From positions 2,108,001 through 2,172,000 of the forward strand of contig NZ_AP024749.1 in assembly GCF_019702945.1 (NCBI RefSeq): a DNA stretch of 64,000 nt. Direction: 5' to 3'. Of the stretch, positions 19,068-27,847 are shown in pieces (the first letter of the stretch is position 1; the number at the start of each line of letters is the position of its first letter). Both the position numbers and the translations under genes were made by a program. Source of the stretch: Flavobacterium okayamense. Lineage in GTDB: Bacteria; Bacteroidota; Bacteroidia; Flavobacteriales; Flavobacteriaceae. The notes below the pieces were generated by a model. The model saw nothing but the letters and a program-made list of their open reading frames with translations, searched no databases and was not told the origin of the DNA.

Positions 19068-20396
19068 ATGAGTATTTTACCTAATATTTTATTTGCCATA
19101 ATTCTTTTTCTAGGAATTGGTTATTTTGCACGTAATGTAAAAAAGTTAATACGTAACATTAAACTTGGCCAAGATATTGATCGTTCTGATAATTCATCAG
19201 CACGATGGAAAAATATGGCAATGATTGCTTTAGGTCAATCAAAAATGGTAAAAAGACCAATTGCTGGTTTTTTACATATTTTAGTTTATTTAGGATTCGT
19301 TATTATAAATATTGAGGTTCTAGAGATAATTATCGATGGATTATTTGGTACTCATCGTGTTTTTAGCTTTTTAGGAGGTTTTTATGATGTTTTAATCGGT
19401 TCATTCGAAGTTCTTGCTTTTTTAGTTTTAGTAGCTGTTATTGTGTTTTGGATTAGAAGAAACGTAATGAAAATCCAACGCTTCTGGAAACCTGAAATGG
19501 AAGGTTTTCCTAAAAGTGATGCAAATTATATTTTGTACTTCGAAATGGTTTTAATGACGCTTTTCTTAGTAATGAATGCAGCGGATTATCATTTACAATT
19601 TGTACCAGGAGGTTTTAGTCACTATCATCAAGCAGGAAGTTTTCCAATTTCTCAGTTTATCGCACCCGTTTTTAACGGTATGGATAATGCACTTGTTGCT
19701 ATGATTGAAAAAGGAGCATGGTGGTTGCATATTGTAGGGATTTTAATTTTCTTAAACTATTTATATTTCTCTAAGCATTTACATATATTATTGGCGTTTC
19801 CAAATACTTATTTTGCAAATTTAAATCCATTAGGACAATTTAATAATTTAGAAAGTGTAACTAATGAAGTTAAGCTAATGATGGATCCAAATGCTGATCC
19901 ATTTGCTGCGCCTGCAAATCCAGATGCAGTTCCCGCTAAATTTGGAGCTTCTGATGTTCAAGATTTAAATTGGGTACAATTGTTAAATGCTTACACATGT
20001 ACTGAATGTGGTCGTTGTACATCTTCTTGTCCAGCAAACCAAACAGGTAAAAAATTATCGCCTCGTAAAATTATAATGGATACGAGAGATCGTTTAGAAG
20101 AAGTTGGTAAAAACATTGATGCAAACGGTGGTAAATTTGTAGATGATGGTAAATCATTATTGAACGATTACATTACAACAGAAGAGCTTTGGGCTTGTAC
20201 AACTTGTAATGCATGTGTAGAAGAATGTCCGGTTAATATTAGCCCGTTATCAATCATCATGGATATGCGTCGTTACTTAGTTATGGAGCAAAGTGCTGCG
20301 CCAACAGAACTAAATAATATGATGTCAAACATTGAAAATAATGGAGCTCCTTGGCCTTACAATCAAATGGATCGTTTGAATTGGGTGAATGAGTAA
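19068..20396 (+). CDS. Membrane-bound 4Fe-4S electron-transfer protein (HdrE/HdrC-like fusion)
   Basis: 442 residues. N-terminal half has about five or six membrane helices with His residues that could bind heme b (nitrate reductase gamma/HdrE-like; GFLHILVY, NAADYHLQF, HIVGILIFL). The C-terminal part carries two ferredoxin-type clusters: CTECGRCTSSCP (about residues 310-321) and CTTCNACVEECP (about 377-388). This is the heterodisulfide reductase DE-like layout, with the CCG-domain catalytic part supplied by the next gene, 32 bases downstream. Electron donor and acceptor are unknown; a quinone-linked role is inferred. The pair is widespread in Bacteroidota. Confidence 0.88.
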   Translation: MSILPNILFAIILFLGIGYFARNVKKLIRNIKLGQDIDRSDNSSARWKNMAMIALGQSKMVKRPIAGFLHILVYLGFVIINIEVLEIIIDGLFGTHRVFSFLGGFYDVLIGSFEVLAFLVLVAVIVFWIRRNVMKIQRFWKPEMEGFPKSDANYILYFEMVLMTLFLVMNAADYHLQFVPGGFSHYHQAGSFPISQFIAPVFNGMDNALVAMIEKGAWWLHIVGILIFLNYLYFSKHLHILLAFPNTYFANLNPLGQFNNLESVTNEVKLMMDPNADPFAAPANPDAVPAKFGASDVQDLNWVQLLNAYTCTECGRCTSSCPANQTGKKLSPRKIIMDTRDRLEEVGKNIDANGGKFVDDGKSLLNDYITTEELWACTTCNACVEECPVNISPLSIIMDMRRYLVMEQSAAPTELNNMMSNIENNGAPWPYNQMDRLNWVNE

Positions 20397-20428
20397 TAAA
20401 TTAAAATATAAACATATAAATTAACGAT

Positions 20429-21217
20429 ATGTCTGAAAGTTTAATAGTTCCAACTATGGCTGAAATGATGGCTGAAGGGAAACAACCTGAGATTTTATTT
20501 TGGGTAGGTTCAGCAGGTAGTTTCGATGATAGAGCAAAAAAAATAACTAGAGCTTTTGTAAAAATACTTAATAAAGCAAACGTAAACTTTGCTGTTTTGG
20601 GTACAGAAGAAAGTTGTACGGGTGATGTTGCAAAAAGAGCTGGTAATGAGTTCTTATTTCAAATGCAAGCTTTAATGAATATAGAATTATTAAATTCTTA
20701 TGAGGTAAAGAAAATTGTTACTTGTGATCCGCATTCATTTAATTGTTTAAAGAATGAATATCCTAATTTAGGAGGTAATTATGAGGTTTTGCATCACACA
20801 CAATTTATTAAACAATTATTGAGCGAAGGACGTATTAGTTTTAATAAAGAAACGTACAAAGGAAGTCGTATCACTTTTCATGATCCTTGTTATTTAGGAC
20901 GTGCTAATAATGAATATGATGCGCCTAGAGAAATTCTTCAAACTACTAATGCTGCTGTTGTTGAAATGAAGCGAAGTAAAAGTTCGGCTTTATGCTGTGG
21001 CGCAGGTGGTGCTCAAATGTTCAAAGAACCAGAAAAAGGAGATATGGATATTAATGTTTTAAGAACACAAGATGCTCTAGAAACAAATCCAAATATTATT
21101 GTTACAGGTTGTCCTTACTGTAATACTATGATGACTGATGGTGTTAAGTTTAGTCATAAAGAAGAAGAGATTAAAGTTTTAGATATTGCTGAAATTATTG
21201 CTAACGCTCAAGAATAA
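20429..21217 (+). CDS. CCG-domain (Fe-S)-binding protein, HdrB/GlpC/LutA-like
   Basis: 262 residues. Two cysteine-rich CCG-type modules: a degenerate or partial first set (EESCTGD, VTCDPHSFNC) and DPCYLGR ... LCCGAGGAQMF ... TGCPYCNTMM. These cysteines bind the unusual 4Fe-4S clusters of heterodisulfide-reductase subunit B and related proteins (GlpC, LutA, SdhE). No signal peptide. The 32-base spacing after the membrane Fe-S protein indicates a two-subunit complex. Substrate cannot be read from the sequence. Confidence 0.9.
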   Translation: MSESLIVPTMAEMMAEGKQPEILFWVGSAGSFDDRAKKITRAFVKILNKANVNFAVLGTEESCTGDVAKRAGNEFLFQMQALMNIELLNSYEVKKIVTCDPHSFNCLKNEYPNLGGNYEVLHHTQFIKQLLSEGRISFNKETYKGSRITFHDPCYLGRANNEYDAPREILQTTNAAVVEMKRSKSSALCCGAGGAQMFKEPEKGDMDINVLRTQDALETNPNIIVTGCPYCNTMMTDGVKFSHKEEEIKVLDIAEIIANAQE

Positions 21218-21223
21218 AAAAAG

Positions 21224-21826
21224 ATGAAAAAAATTGCAATGTTACTTGTTTTATTTGTTACTGCAACAAATTTATATTCACAAGAATTAACTAAAGACCA
21301 ATTGAAAACTAAATTAGCCGAGCATACTTGTGAATGTTCTAATAGCAAGGAAATGACTAAAGACAATTATGAGTTAAATTTAGGATTATGTATTCTTGAA
21401 GCGGTTAATAAATATCAATCAAGTGTTGAAAAGTATTATGGTAAAAACTACATTTCAAAAATTGAAGAAATAGGAGGAGATGTTGGTGAAACTATGGCAG
21501 GTGTTTGTCCTGATTTATTAATTAAAATTTTTCAAAACTCTCAAGAACAATCTGATTCTTATAGTTCGGAAGAAGATGAAACAATCAATGGAACTTTTGT
21601 AAACACTAATGAGGATGGCTTTTTGTATGTTAATGTAAAAGAAGCATCTGGTAAATCTCATAAATTTTTATTACTTGATAATTTTGATAATTCTTATTTA
21701 GTAATTGACAATGTATTAAAATCAAAAGATAAGATAAAAGTATCGTATTATGTCGCTGAATTATATAATACAAAAACTAAAAAATACGAAAACTTTAAAG
21801 TAATTTCTGATATAGAAAAAGAATAA
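21224..21826 (+). CDS. Secreted protein of unknown function, four-cysteine N-terminal domain
   Basis: 200 residues. Signal peptide 1-19 (ending LYSQ), then a helical domain with paired cysteines (HTCECS, LGLCIL, GVCPDLL) that could form disulfides or bind a cofactor, an acidic linker around residues 108-122, and a C-terminal beta-rich domain (about 123-200) of OB-like appearance (GTFVNTNEDGFLYVNV). It follows the Fe-S protein by 6 bases and its stop overlaps the next start, so it is co-transcribed. Function not recognised; periplasmic location is expected. Confidence 0.7.
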   Translation: MKKIAMLLVLFVTATNLYSQELTKDQLKTKLAEHTCECSNSKEMTKDNYELNLGLCILEAVNKYQSSVEKYYGKNYISKIEEIGGDVGETMAGVCPDLLIKIFQNSQEQSDSYSSEEDETINGTFVNTNEDGFLYVNVKEASGKSHKFLLLDNFDNSYLVIDNVLKSKDKIKVSYYVAELYNTKTKKYENFKVISDIEKE

Positions 21827-22308
21827 TGTACGTACCATTTGAAAATTTACCAAAGCATTCTAGAGTTTGGATTTATCAATCTAACAGAAAACTATCTGAT
21901 GATGAAGTGGTTGAAATAAATAAATTAACTAAATTATTTATTGAAGATTGGTCAGCTCACGGACAAGGTTTAGAAGCTTCTTTTATAATACGATATAATC
22001 GTTTTATAATAATTGCTGTAAATCAAGATGTGCAATCAGCTACAGGTTGTTCAATTGATGCTTCTGTAAAATTTATTCAAGACTTAGAACAAAAATATTC
22101 AATTGATTTATTAGATAAAATGAATGTAACCTACAAACAAGGTGAATTTATTGCTCATAAAACATTAATTGAATTCAAACAAATGGCCAAACAAAAGGCA
22201 GTTTCAGAGCATACAATTGTATTTAATAATTTAGTTAACACAATTGAAGAGTTTGAAGATTTTTGGGAAGTCCCAGCTTCTGATAGCTGGCACAATAGAT
22301 TTTTTTAA
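21826..22308 (+). CDS. Conserved Bacteroidota cytosolic protein, function unknown
   Basis: 160 residues beginning MYVPFENLPKHSRVWIYQSNR. Members of this family are often labelled ABC transporter ATPase in databases, but no Walker A, Walker B or signature motif is present, so I do not use that name. One conserved-looking Cys (TGCSIDAS) and an IDxxV-like central strand set are visible. It overlaps the preceding gene by one base and precedes serB by 24 bases; the grouping may reflect operon structure only. Confidence 0.75.
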   Translation: MYVPFENLPKHSRVWIYQSNRKLSDDEVVEINKLTKLFIEDWSAHGQGLEASFIIRYNRFIIIAVNQDVQSATGCSIDASVKFIQDLEQKYSIDLLDKMNVTYKQGEFIAHKTLIEFKQMAKQKAVSEHTIVFNNLVNTIEEFEDFWEVPASDSWHNRFF

Positions 22309-22332
22309 GTACTTTTCTATAATTAAATTATA

Positions 22333-23553
22333 ATGCAGGATAGCGATATCTTTTTATTAAATATTTCAGGTCAAGATAAACCAGGCTTAACATCTTCATT
22401 GACAGCTGTTTTGGCTGAATATGATGCGAAAGTTTTAGATATTGGCCAAGCAAATATTCACAATACGTTATCGTTAGGTATTTTATTTCAAATTAAATCA
22501 GGAAAAAAATCAGCAGCTGTTTTAAAAGATCTACTTTTTAAATCGTATGAGTTAGGAATAAAAGCAAAATTTACACCTATTGCTTTAGAAGACTACGAAA
22601 GTTGGGTAAGACAACAAGGTAAAGATCGCTATATTATTACACTTTTAGGTGAGAAATTAACTGCAGAACAAATTTCCGAAGTCACAAAGGTTATTTCTGA
22701 AAAAAATCTGAATATTGATGCAATAAAGAGGCTTACAGGAAGATCTTCACTAATTAAAGCGGATGAATACCCAAGAGCTTCCATACAATTATCAATTCGT
22801 GGCGCAATTCATAATAAAGCAGATTTTACTGAAAAATTTATGCAAATTTCAAAAGATTTGGATGTTGATATTGCTTTTCAAGAAGATAATATGTTTAGAA
22901 GAAATAGACGCTTAGTTTGTTTTGATATGGATTCTACTTTAATTCAAACCGAAGTTATTGATGAATTAGCAGAACTTGCAGGTGTTGGAGAACAAGTAAA
23001 AGCTATTACTGAATCTGCAATGCAAGGTGAAATTGATTTCAAAGAAAGTTTCATTCAACGCATGAAACTTTTAAAAGGTTTGAAAGAAGATGTTTTAAAC
23101 GAAGTTGCTATAAATTTACCTATTACAAAAGGAGCAAGAAGACTTATTAATACATTAAAAGCAAATGGTTTTAAAACTGCAATCCTTTCTGGAGGTTTCA
23201 CATATTTTGGTCATTATCTTCAAAAAGAATTAGGAATCGATTACGTTTTTGCAAACCAATTAGAAATCAAAGATGGCGTTTTAACAGGGGGCTATTTGGG
23301 TGAAATTGTTGATGGAAATAAAAAAGCTGAATATCTTCAAAAACTTGCAGAATTAGAAGGAATAGACATCAATCAAACAATTGCTGTAGGTGATGGAGCT
23401 AACGACTTGCCCATGATTAACTTAGCAGGTTTGGGTATTGCTTTTCATGCTAAACCAAAAGTAAAAGATAATGCACAAAGTTCGATTTCTAGTATAGGAT
23501 TAGATGGTGTTTTATATCTTTTAGGTTATCATGATCGTCATATTGATTTATAA
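22333..23553 (+). CDS. serB: Phosphoserine phosphatase with N-terminal ACT domains
   Basis: 406 residues. Two ACT-like modules (about 1-85 and 95-180; DIFLLNISGQDKPGLTSSL) precede a HAD phosphatase with the nucleophile motif CFDMDSTLIQTE (DxDST, about residues 196-206), the Ser in AILSGGF, and the acidic motif VGDGANDLPM. The enzyme makes L-serine from phosphoserine. The tandem ACT arrangement is typical of the actinobacterial/Bacteroidota long form and suggests amino-acid feedback control. Length is normal. Confidence 0.96.
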   Translation: MQDSDIFLLNISGQDKPGLTSSLTAVLAEYDAKVLDIGQANIHNTLSLGILFQIKSGKKSAAVLKDLLFKSYELGIKAKFTPIALEDYESWVRQQGKDRYIITLLGEKLTAEQISEVTKVISEKNLNIDAIKRLTGRSSLIKADEYPRASIQLSIRGAIHNKADFTEKFMQISKDLDVDIAFQEDNMFRRNRRLVCFDMDSTLIQTEVIDELAELAGVGEQVKAITESAMQGEIDFKESFIQRMKLLKGLKEDVLNEVAINLPITKGARRLINTLKANGFKTAILSGGFTYFGHYLQKELGIDYVFANQLEIKDGVLTGGYLGEIVDGNKKAEYLQKLAELEGIDINQTIAVGDGANDLPMINLAGLGIAFHAKPKVKDNAQSSISSIGLDGVLYLLGYHDRHIDL

Positions 23554-23729
23554 TTTATTTATATTGTAATATTTGTAATTATTTTTTTTGTTTTTATTTT
23601 AAATATGTATATTTTTAACTAAAAAAATACAGTTAAACTATTATTTTGTCTATTTAATCGATAAAAAAATAATATAAATTATTTCTTTTCATAGCTTTAT
23701 AATAAGGAAAAAATTTAATATGTAAGGCT

Positions 23730-24332
23730 ATGAGAAAAACAGTACTTTTTTTTACGTTTTTCGTTTCTATGCCATTATTCTCTCAAGTTGGAATAGGAAC
23801 GGTTGCTCCCCAATCTACTTTACATGTTGAAGGTACATTTCAAGTTTCTGACACAAATGACGTTTGTGATGCTGATAAACTTGCAGGTATCGGACCTACT
23901 GGCAGAGTGACAAATGTTATTGTAGGAGAAAATCTTACATTAACAGGGAATGTTTTATCAGCAAACACTGGTAATAACAATGCGTTCTATAAAATTGCAA
24001 CAATACCCATTAGTACACCGTTTTCAAATTTTACTTTCAATGATTTTGATATGGATATTAGTGGAGTTAATAATGATGTTGTGATTTTTAGACTTGTAGG
24101 TGCTACTACTAATTTTTCAATTTCAGGAATTATTGGTGGGACTGATGGAAGGCATATTATAATTTATAATGCAAATAATGTCAATATGAAAATAGATCAT
24201 TTGGTTGGTTCATTACCTCAAAATCAAATTGATACATTAGGACCTTCAACTGCAACATCAGGAATTGGTACTGTTGAATTAGTTTACGATGGAACACTTT
24301 TAAAATGGATAGTTGTAAACATTAGAGATTAG
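23730..24332 (+). CDS. Secreted beta-rich protein of unknown function
   Basis: 200 residues. Signal peptide 1-18 (ending LFSQ) followed by VGIGTVAPQSTLHVEGTF, an opening very common in Bacteroidota surface proteins with tail-fibre-like beta structure. The remainder is Asn/Thr/Gly-rich beta strand. No catalytic motif. It stands alone, with 176 AT-rich bases before it that contain no visible gene, and is followed by a 14-bp perfect inverted repeat. Surface or extracellular location is inferred. Confidence 0.65.
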   Translation: MRKTVLFFTFFVSMPLFSQVGIGTVAPQSTLHVEGTFQVSDTNDVCDADKLAGIGPTGRVTNVIVGENLTLTGNVLSANTGNNNAFYKIATIPISTPFSNFTFNDFDMDISGVNNDVVIFRLVGATTNFSISGIIGGTDGRHIIIYNANNVNMKIDHLVGSLPQNQIDTLGPSTATSGIGTVELVYDGTLLKWIVVNIRD

Positions 24333-24378
24333 TAATAGTTTAAGACTTTTTTAGCAATTATATACTCTTATTTTTTAG

Positions 24379-24386
24379 TATATTTG
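24379..24386 (+). promoter_or_regulatory. Candidate -7 promoter box before the GH3/beta-lactamase gene
   Basis: TATATTTG matches TAnnTTTG. No TTG at -33 is visible. Transcription would begin about ten bases later, within the inverted repeat at 24387-24419, which favours the ATG at 24436 rather than 24409 as the translation start. Confidence 0.3.
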
Positions 24387-24419
24387 AAAATCATCATAAT
24401 AAACCATTATGATGATTTT
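24387..24419 (+). terminator. Perfect 14-bp inverted repeat, possible terminator or 5' leader hairpin
   Basis: AAAATCATCATAAT (24387-24400) and ATTATGATGATTTT (24406-24419) are exact reverse complements with a 5-base loop. It lacks GC pairs at the stem base and a pure T-run, so termination of the upstream secreted-protein gene is only one reading; an operator or leader hairpin is the other. It includes the ATG at 24409. Confidence 0.45.
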
Positions 24420-24435
24420 TAATTTTAATCGTACT

Positions 24436-27321
24436 ATGCGCTATATAAAATATTTTCTTCTTTTTTTTATTACATTTTCATTTGCACAAACGAAATCAAA
24501 TTTACCGCAACAGCAATGGGTAGATAGTATTTATAGTAAAATGTCTTTTGAAGAAAAAGTTGGGCAATTGTTTATGATTGCTGCTTATTCTAATAAAAAC
24601 GAAAAGCATTATAATGAAATTGATCAACTTGTAGAGAAATATAATGTTGGTGGATTAATTTTCTTTCAAGGTGGACCAGTTCGTCAAGCTAAACTAACAA
24701 ATAGATATCAAGCTAAATCAAAAGTTCCTCTTTTTATAGGAATTGATGCTGAATGGGGGTTGAGTATGCGTTTAGACTCAACTTATCGTTATCCGTGGAA
24801 TATGACGCTTGGAGCAATTCAAGATTACAAGTTAATTGAAGAAATGGGCAAGCAAATGGGCCGTCAATCTAAAAGAATGGGAATTCATTTTAATTTTGCT
24901 CCAGTTGTAGATATTAATACAAATCCTAAAAATCCTATTATTGGTAATCGTTCTTTCGGAGAAGATAAAATTAATGTAACCAACGCTGCTGAAGCATTAA
25001 TGATTGGATTACAAAGTGAGGGTGTTTTTGCTACTGCTAAACATTTTCCAGGACATGGTGATACTTCAACTGATTCTCATCATACTTTACCAATGGTTAA
25101 TTTTGATAAAGATAGGATAGATAATGTAGAATTATATCCTTATAAAGAATTAGTAAAAAAAGGGTTGTCAAGTGTTATGGTGGCACATTTAAACGTCCCT
25201 AGCATTGAGCCTCGTGAAGGTTATCCTACATCAATTTCATATAATGTAGTTACCAATATTTTAAAAAAAGAGCTTGGTTTTAATGGTTTGATTTTTACTG
25301 ATGCATTAAACATGAAAGGTGCTAGTAATTTTAAAGAGCCTGGAGCAATTGATTTAGAAGCTTTTTTAGCAGGTAATGATGTTTTATTATTTGCTGAAAA
25401 TGTTCCCGTTGCTATTCAAAAATTCCAGGAAGCTTTTCAAGATGGTAGTTTAACCGAAGAACGCCTGTCTGAATCAGTTAAGAAAATTTTAACTTACAAG
25501 TATAAAGTAGGATTAAATAGTTATAAACCTATAGAATTAAAAAACTTAACGAATGATTTAAATAAATCTGAATATGATGCTTTAAATTATTTGTTGTATG
25601 AAAATGCTTTAACGTTATTAAAAAATAAAGAGTCAATTGTACCAATTAAAAAGTTTGAAAATGAAAGAATAGCTTATGTAAAAATTGGCAATGACGACGA
25701 AACTTTTTTTGTTTCAAAATTAAAAGAGTATACTAATGTCGATTATATAAAAACAACAAATTTAGACTCTGTTTTAGTTGAGCTTAAAGATTATTCTAAA
25801 GTAATAATTGGTTATCATAAAGCTGATGGGGCTTGGAAAAATCATAATTTAAATTTTAAAGAGTTATTTTGGATAGAACAAATAGCGAAACAAAATAAAG
25901 TTATCGTTACATTCTTTACAAAGCCATATTCTCTATTAAAAATTAAGAATTTCAATAATATTGAAGCATTGATATTAGCGTATCAAAACAATAATTTTTC
26001 AAATACAGTGGCTGCTGAGGCTATTTTTGGTGCTATTGGATGTAAAGGTAAACTCCCTGTGTCCATTAATGAAAATTTTTATATAAATGATGGTTTAAAA
26101 ACTACAAAGATGAATCGTTTGGCATTTGGTGCGCCAGAAAATGTTGGTATGAACTCATTAGTATTAACAAAAATAGATTCTGTTGCAAATCATGCTATAA
26201 ACGAAAAGATGACTCCCGGAATTCAAGTTTTAGTGGCTAGAAAAGGTAAGGTTGTCTATCAAAAGTCTTTTGGTTATCATTCATATGATAAAGAAAAAGC
26301 AGTTCAAAACACAGATTTATATGATGTAGCTTCTTTGACAAAAATATTAGCTACACTTCCTAATGTAATGGTTCAGTTTGATAAAGGAAAATTAAAAATG
26401 AACACAAAATTAGGAACGATGCTTCCAGTATTTAAAAATTCTAACAAGAAAGATGCAACGGTGGTTGATATGTTAACGCATCAAGCTCGTTTTTATCCGT
26501 GGATCGGTTTTTATAAAGCTACTTTAGATTCTTTAGGGAAACCAGACTCAAAATACTATAGAAATGAATTTTCAGAACAGTTTTCAATAAAAGTAACTGA
26601 TAATTTATATTTAAGAAAAGATTATAACGATTCAATTATAAAAGCAATTGCGGACAGTGAATTATTACCAAAAGTTCAATATAAATACAGTGATTTTGCT
26701 TTTATAATTTTGAAAGAATACTTAGAGAAAAGTACGGGTAAACATTTAGATGTTTTAGCTGAAAATAATTTTTACAAGATTTTAGGGGCAAATAGAATGC
26801 TTTATAATCCGTTAAGAAAATTTTCTAAAAATGAAATTATACCTACTGAAATAGACAATTATTTTAGGTATGAAACTATTCAAGGATATGTTCATGATAT
26901 GGCAGCTGCAATGCAAGGTGGTGTTGGTGGACATGCAGGTGTTTTTGCTAATAGTTTAGATGTTGCAAAAATGATGCAAATGTATTTACAACAAGGTAAT
27001 TATGGTAATCATCAATTTATAAGTAAAGAAACTTTTAATAAGTTTAATACTTGCTATTATTGTAAAGATGATAATAGAAGAGGTGTTGGGTTTGATAAAC
27101 CACAACTAGGAAAAAGCGGACCAACGTGTGGTTGTGTTTCTATGACAAGTTTTGGACATACCGGGTTTACAGGAACAATGGCATGGGCTGATCCTGAAAA
27201 AGAAATTGTTTATATCTTTTTATCAAATAGAACTTTTCCTGAAGCAAAAACAAATGTTTTATCGCGAGAAAATATTCGTGAAAATATTCAAAAAATTATT
27301 TATGAATCAATTGTAGAATAA
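24436..27321 (+). CDS. Glycoside hydrolase family 3 (NagZ-like) fused to a beta-lactamase/serine hydrolase domain
   Basis: 961 residues from the ATG at 24436, which begins a clean signal peptide (RYIKYFLLFFITFSFAQ); an earlier in-frame ATG at 24409 would add nine residues. The N-terminal GH3 domain has the NagZ-type loop KHFPGHGDTSTDSHH (about residues 201-216) and nucleophile D289 in FTDALNMKG, consistent with a beta-N-acetylglucosaminidase acting on peptidoglycan fragments. A GH3 C-domain follows (about 380-550). The C-terminal 380 residues are a class C beta-lactamase/DD-peptidase fold with S633xxK636 (VASLTK), YSD and HTG (GHTGFTG). The fusion suggests combined glycan and peptide processing of the cell wall in the periplasm. 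Confidence 0.9.
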   Translation: MRYIKYFLLFFITFSFAQTKSNLPQQQWVDSIYSKMSFEEKVGQLFMIAAYSNKNEKHYNEIDQLVEKYNVGGLIFFQGGPVRQAKLTNRYQAKSKVPLFIGIDAEWGLSMRLDSTYRYPWNMTLGAIQDYKLIEEMGKQMGRQSKRMGIHFNFAPVVDINTNPKNPIIGNRSFGEDKINVTNAAEALMIGLQSEGVFATAKHFPGHGDTSTDSHHTLPMVNFDKDRIDNVELYPYKELVKKGLSSVMVAHLNVPSIEPREGYPTSISYNVVTNILKKELGFNGLIFTDALNMKGASNFKEPGAIDLEAFLAGNDVLLFAENVPVAIQKFQEAFQDGSLTEERLSESVKKILTYKYKVGLNSYKPIELKNLTNDLNKSEYDALNYLLYENALTLLKNKESIVPIKKFENERIAYVKIGNDDETFFVSKLKEYTNVDYIKTTNLDSVLVELKDYSKVIIGYHKADGAWKNHNLNFKELFWIEQIAKQNKVIVTFFTKPYSLLKIKNFNNIEALILAYQNNNFSNTVAAEAIFGAIGCKGKLPVSINENFYINDGLKTTKMNRLAFGAPENVGMNSLVLTKIDSVANHAINEKMTPGIQVLVARKGKVVYQKSFGYHSYDKEKAVQNTDLYDVASLTKILATLPNVMVQFDKGKLKMNTKLGTMLPVFKNSNKKDATVVDMLTHQARFYPWIGFYKATLDSLGKPDSKYYRNEFSEQFSIKVTDNLYLRKDYNDSIIKAIADSELLPKVQYKYSDFAFIILKEYLEKSTGKHLDVLAENNFYKILGANRMLYNPLRKFSKNEIIPTEIDNYFRYETIQGYVHDMAAAMQGGVGGHAGVFANSLDVAKMMQMYLQQGNYGNHQFISKETFNKFNTCYYCKDDNRRGVGFDKPQLGKSGPTCGCVSMTSFGHTGFTGTMAWADPEKEIVYIFLSNRTFPEAKTNVLSRENIRENIQKIIYESIVE

Positions 27322-27323
27322 AT

Positions 27324-27779
27324 ATGACATCAAGCGCAATTTCACCAGAACAATATATTAACGAAGTTCCTGAAGATAGAAGAGAGGCTTTACAAAAACT
27401 TAGAGAAGTAATTTTATCAAATTTACCTAAAGGTTTTAAAGAAGGTATGCAATATGGAATGATTGGATATTCTGTCCCTCATGAAATTTATCCTGCTGGA
27501 TATCATTGTGATCCTAAGATTCCTTTACCGTTTATGAGTTTTGCTTCTCAAAAGAATAGCATTAATTTTTATCACATGGGAATTTATGCAAAAAAAGAAT
27601 TATACGATTGGTTTGTTTCTGAATTTCCTAAGCATTCTAAAAAGAAATTGGATATGGGAAAAAGTTGCATGCGCTTTAAAAAAGTTGAAGATATTCCATA
27701 TGAATTACTTGGAGAATTAAGTCAAAAACTTACACCTGAGGAATGGATTGAGATATATGAAGCTGCTTTTAAAAAATAA
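27324..27779 (+). CDS. DUF1801 domain-containing protein
   Basis: 151 residues, no signal peptide. The pattern SPEQYINEVPEDRREALQKLREVI and KEGMQYGMIGYSVP with FMSFASQKNSINFYHMG and CMRFKKVEDIP belongs to the DUF1801 (YdhG-like) family of small cytosolic proteins with an alpha/beta fold. Biochemical role unknown. It starts two bases after the GH3 fusion gene, so it is co-transcribed with it. Confidence 0.85.
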   Translation: MTSSAISPEQYINEVPEDRREALQKLREVILSNLPKGFKEGMQYGMIGYSVPHEIYPAGYHCDPKIPLPFMSFASQKNSINFYHMGIYAKKELYDWFVSEFPKHSKKKLDMGKSCMRFKKVEDIPYELLGELSQKLTPEEWIEIYEAAFKK

Positions 27780-27847
27780 TTTAACGAATTATTAAATCTT
27801 AAATGTATTTATAGAAGTAACTTTATCCAGGATTTGAAAAAATTATT

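Noticed and set aside
21826..22308. ABC transporter ATPase assignment
   Set aside because: No Walker A, Walker B or signature motif in 160 residues; the database name for this family is misleading.
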